A stretch of DNA of 37,236 bases from positions 1-37,236 of the forward strand of contig JBBQEU010000017.1 of assembly GCA_038321235.1 (NCBI GenBank), written 5' to 3'. The position numbers were made by a program, and so were the translations under genes. Shown piece by piece: positions 37,197-37,236 of the stretch (within the stretch, counting starts at the first letter, position 1; every line of letters begins with the position of its first letter). Origin of the DNA: Sva-07 sp038321235. Lineage in GTDB: Bacteria; Actinomycetota; Acidimicrobiia; Acidimicrobiales; Ilumatobacteraceae. The notes under the pieces are model-generated. The model did not search any database and was not told where the DNA came from. It saw nothing but the letters and a program-made list of their open reading frames with translations.

Positions 37197-37236
37197 CAGG
37201 CACGTCGGCGGGTGAACCACCGTGACGCACCGAGCA
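37197..37236 (-). CDS. Possible C-terminal end of a gene entering from the right edge
   Basis: On the minus strand one frame stays open from the window edge and ends at 37197 with LGASRWFTRRRA, a basic tail of the kind seen at the end of membrane proteins. Only 12 codons are visible, so this is no more than a candidate. The inverted repeat at 37129-37169 would then separate two convergent genes. Confidence 0.25.

Noticed and set aside
1..37236. Search for tRNA, rRNA, CRISPR, insertion sequences and prophage genes
   Set aside because: No tRNA cloverleaf, direct-repeat array, transposase or phage structural gene could be recognised by eye; a tRNA scan was not possible here.

Overview
The window is high-GC, densely packed bacterial DNA. 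Two WhiB-type iron-sulfur regulators, many GTG starts, 4-bp GTGA/ATGA gene overlaps, actinobacterial-style PHO boxes (GTTCACC repeats), a SenX3/RegX3-like two-component pair, a RIO1-like kinase and a zincin_2 (DUF2342)-like protein together indicate an actinobacterium. The mix of gene families resembles Acidimicrobiia (Ilumatobacter-like); that placement is inference from family content, not a database match. No rRNA, tRNA, CRISPR array, insertion sequence or phage gene was recognised, and no gene-free stretch exceeds about 250 bases.

Layout. (1) 1-1388: the end of sdhA and complete sdhB (succinate dehydrogenase/fumarate reductase). (2) 1557-3683, minus: a GH2 glycosidase homologue with an altered acid/base motif. 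(3) 3756-8765: a MoxR-type AAA+ ATPase carrying an apparent one-base frameshift, and its likely partner, a VWA-domain protein. Two minus-strand genes sit between them: a short GH1-like protein without the NE motif and a class III nucleotidyl cyclase. (4) 8927-10337: a WhiB protein, TatA, a second WhiB protein (minus) and a small conserved-looking protein. (5) 10376-19540: a phosphate block with polyphosphate kinase, a PHO-box array, pstS-pstC-pstA-pstB-phoU, and a SenX3/PhoR-like kinase with a RegX3/PhoP-like regulator. (6) 19579-25467: an MFS transporter, a zincin homologue with HELAG in place of HExxH, an atypical extended SDR, a membrane-tethered protein of unknown function, moaE, a small membrane protein and mreB. 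(7) 25481-30544: a small unknown protein, a truncated PPK2 next to a perfect palindrome, a possible 14-codon leader ORF, a RIO1 kinase, a PQQ-type sugar dehydrogenase lipoprotein, tesB, a nitroreductase-family protein and a methyltransferase. (8) 30518-32474, minus: a second MFS transporter and PlsC-type acyltransferase. (9) 32652-35714, minus: a tight GT4 glycosyltransferase / SAM methyltransferase / alpha-alpha toroid cluster, preceded by an aldose-1-epimerase-like gene (35770-36609). (10) dtd at 36629-37087.

How the genes work together. The clearest unit is phosphate homeostasis: Pi is captured by PstS and imported by PstCAB, PhoU couples transport to the sensor kinase, the kinase and regulator would act at the GTTCACC repeats upstream of pstS, and PPK1 stores phosphate as polyphosphate. 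The MoxR/VWA pair is probably a chaperone or metal-insertion-like AAA+ machine. The GT4/methyltransferase/toroid cluster looks like a dedicated glycan or glycolipid pathway whose product cannot be named from sequence.

The most unusual themes are repeated loss of catalytic residues in enzyme-like folds (GH2, GH1, zincin, SDR) and several precise palindromes or hairpin repeats between genes. The two long palindromes share a GTCAGAC centre. A tandem 45-bp hairpin repeat lies downstream of the toroid gene.
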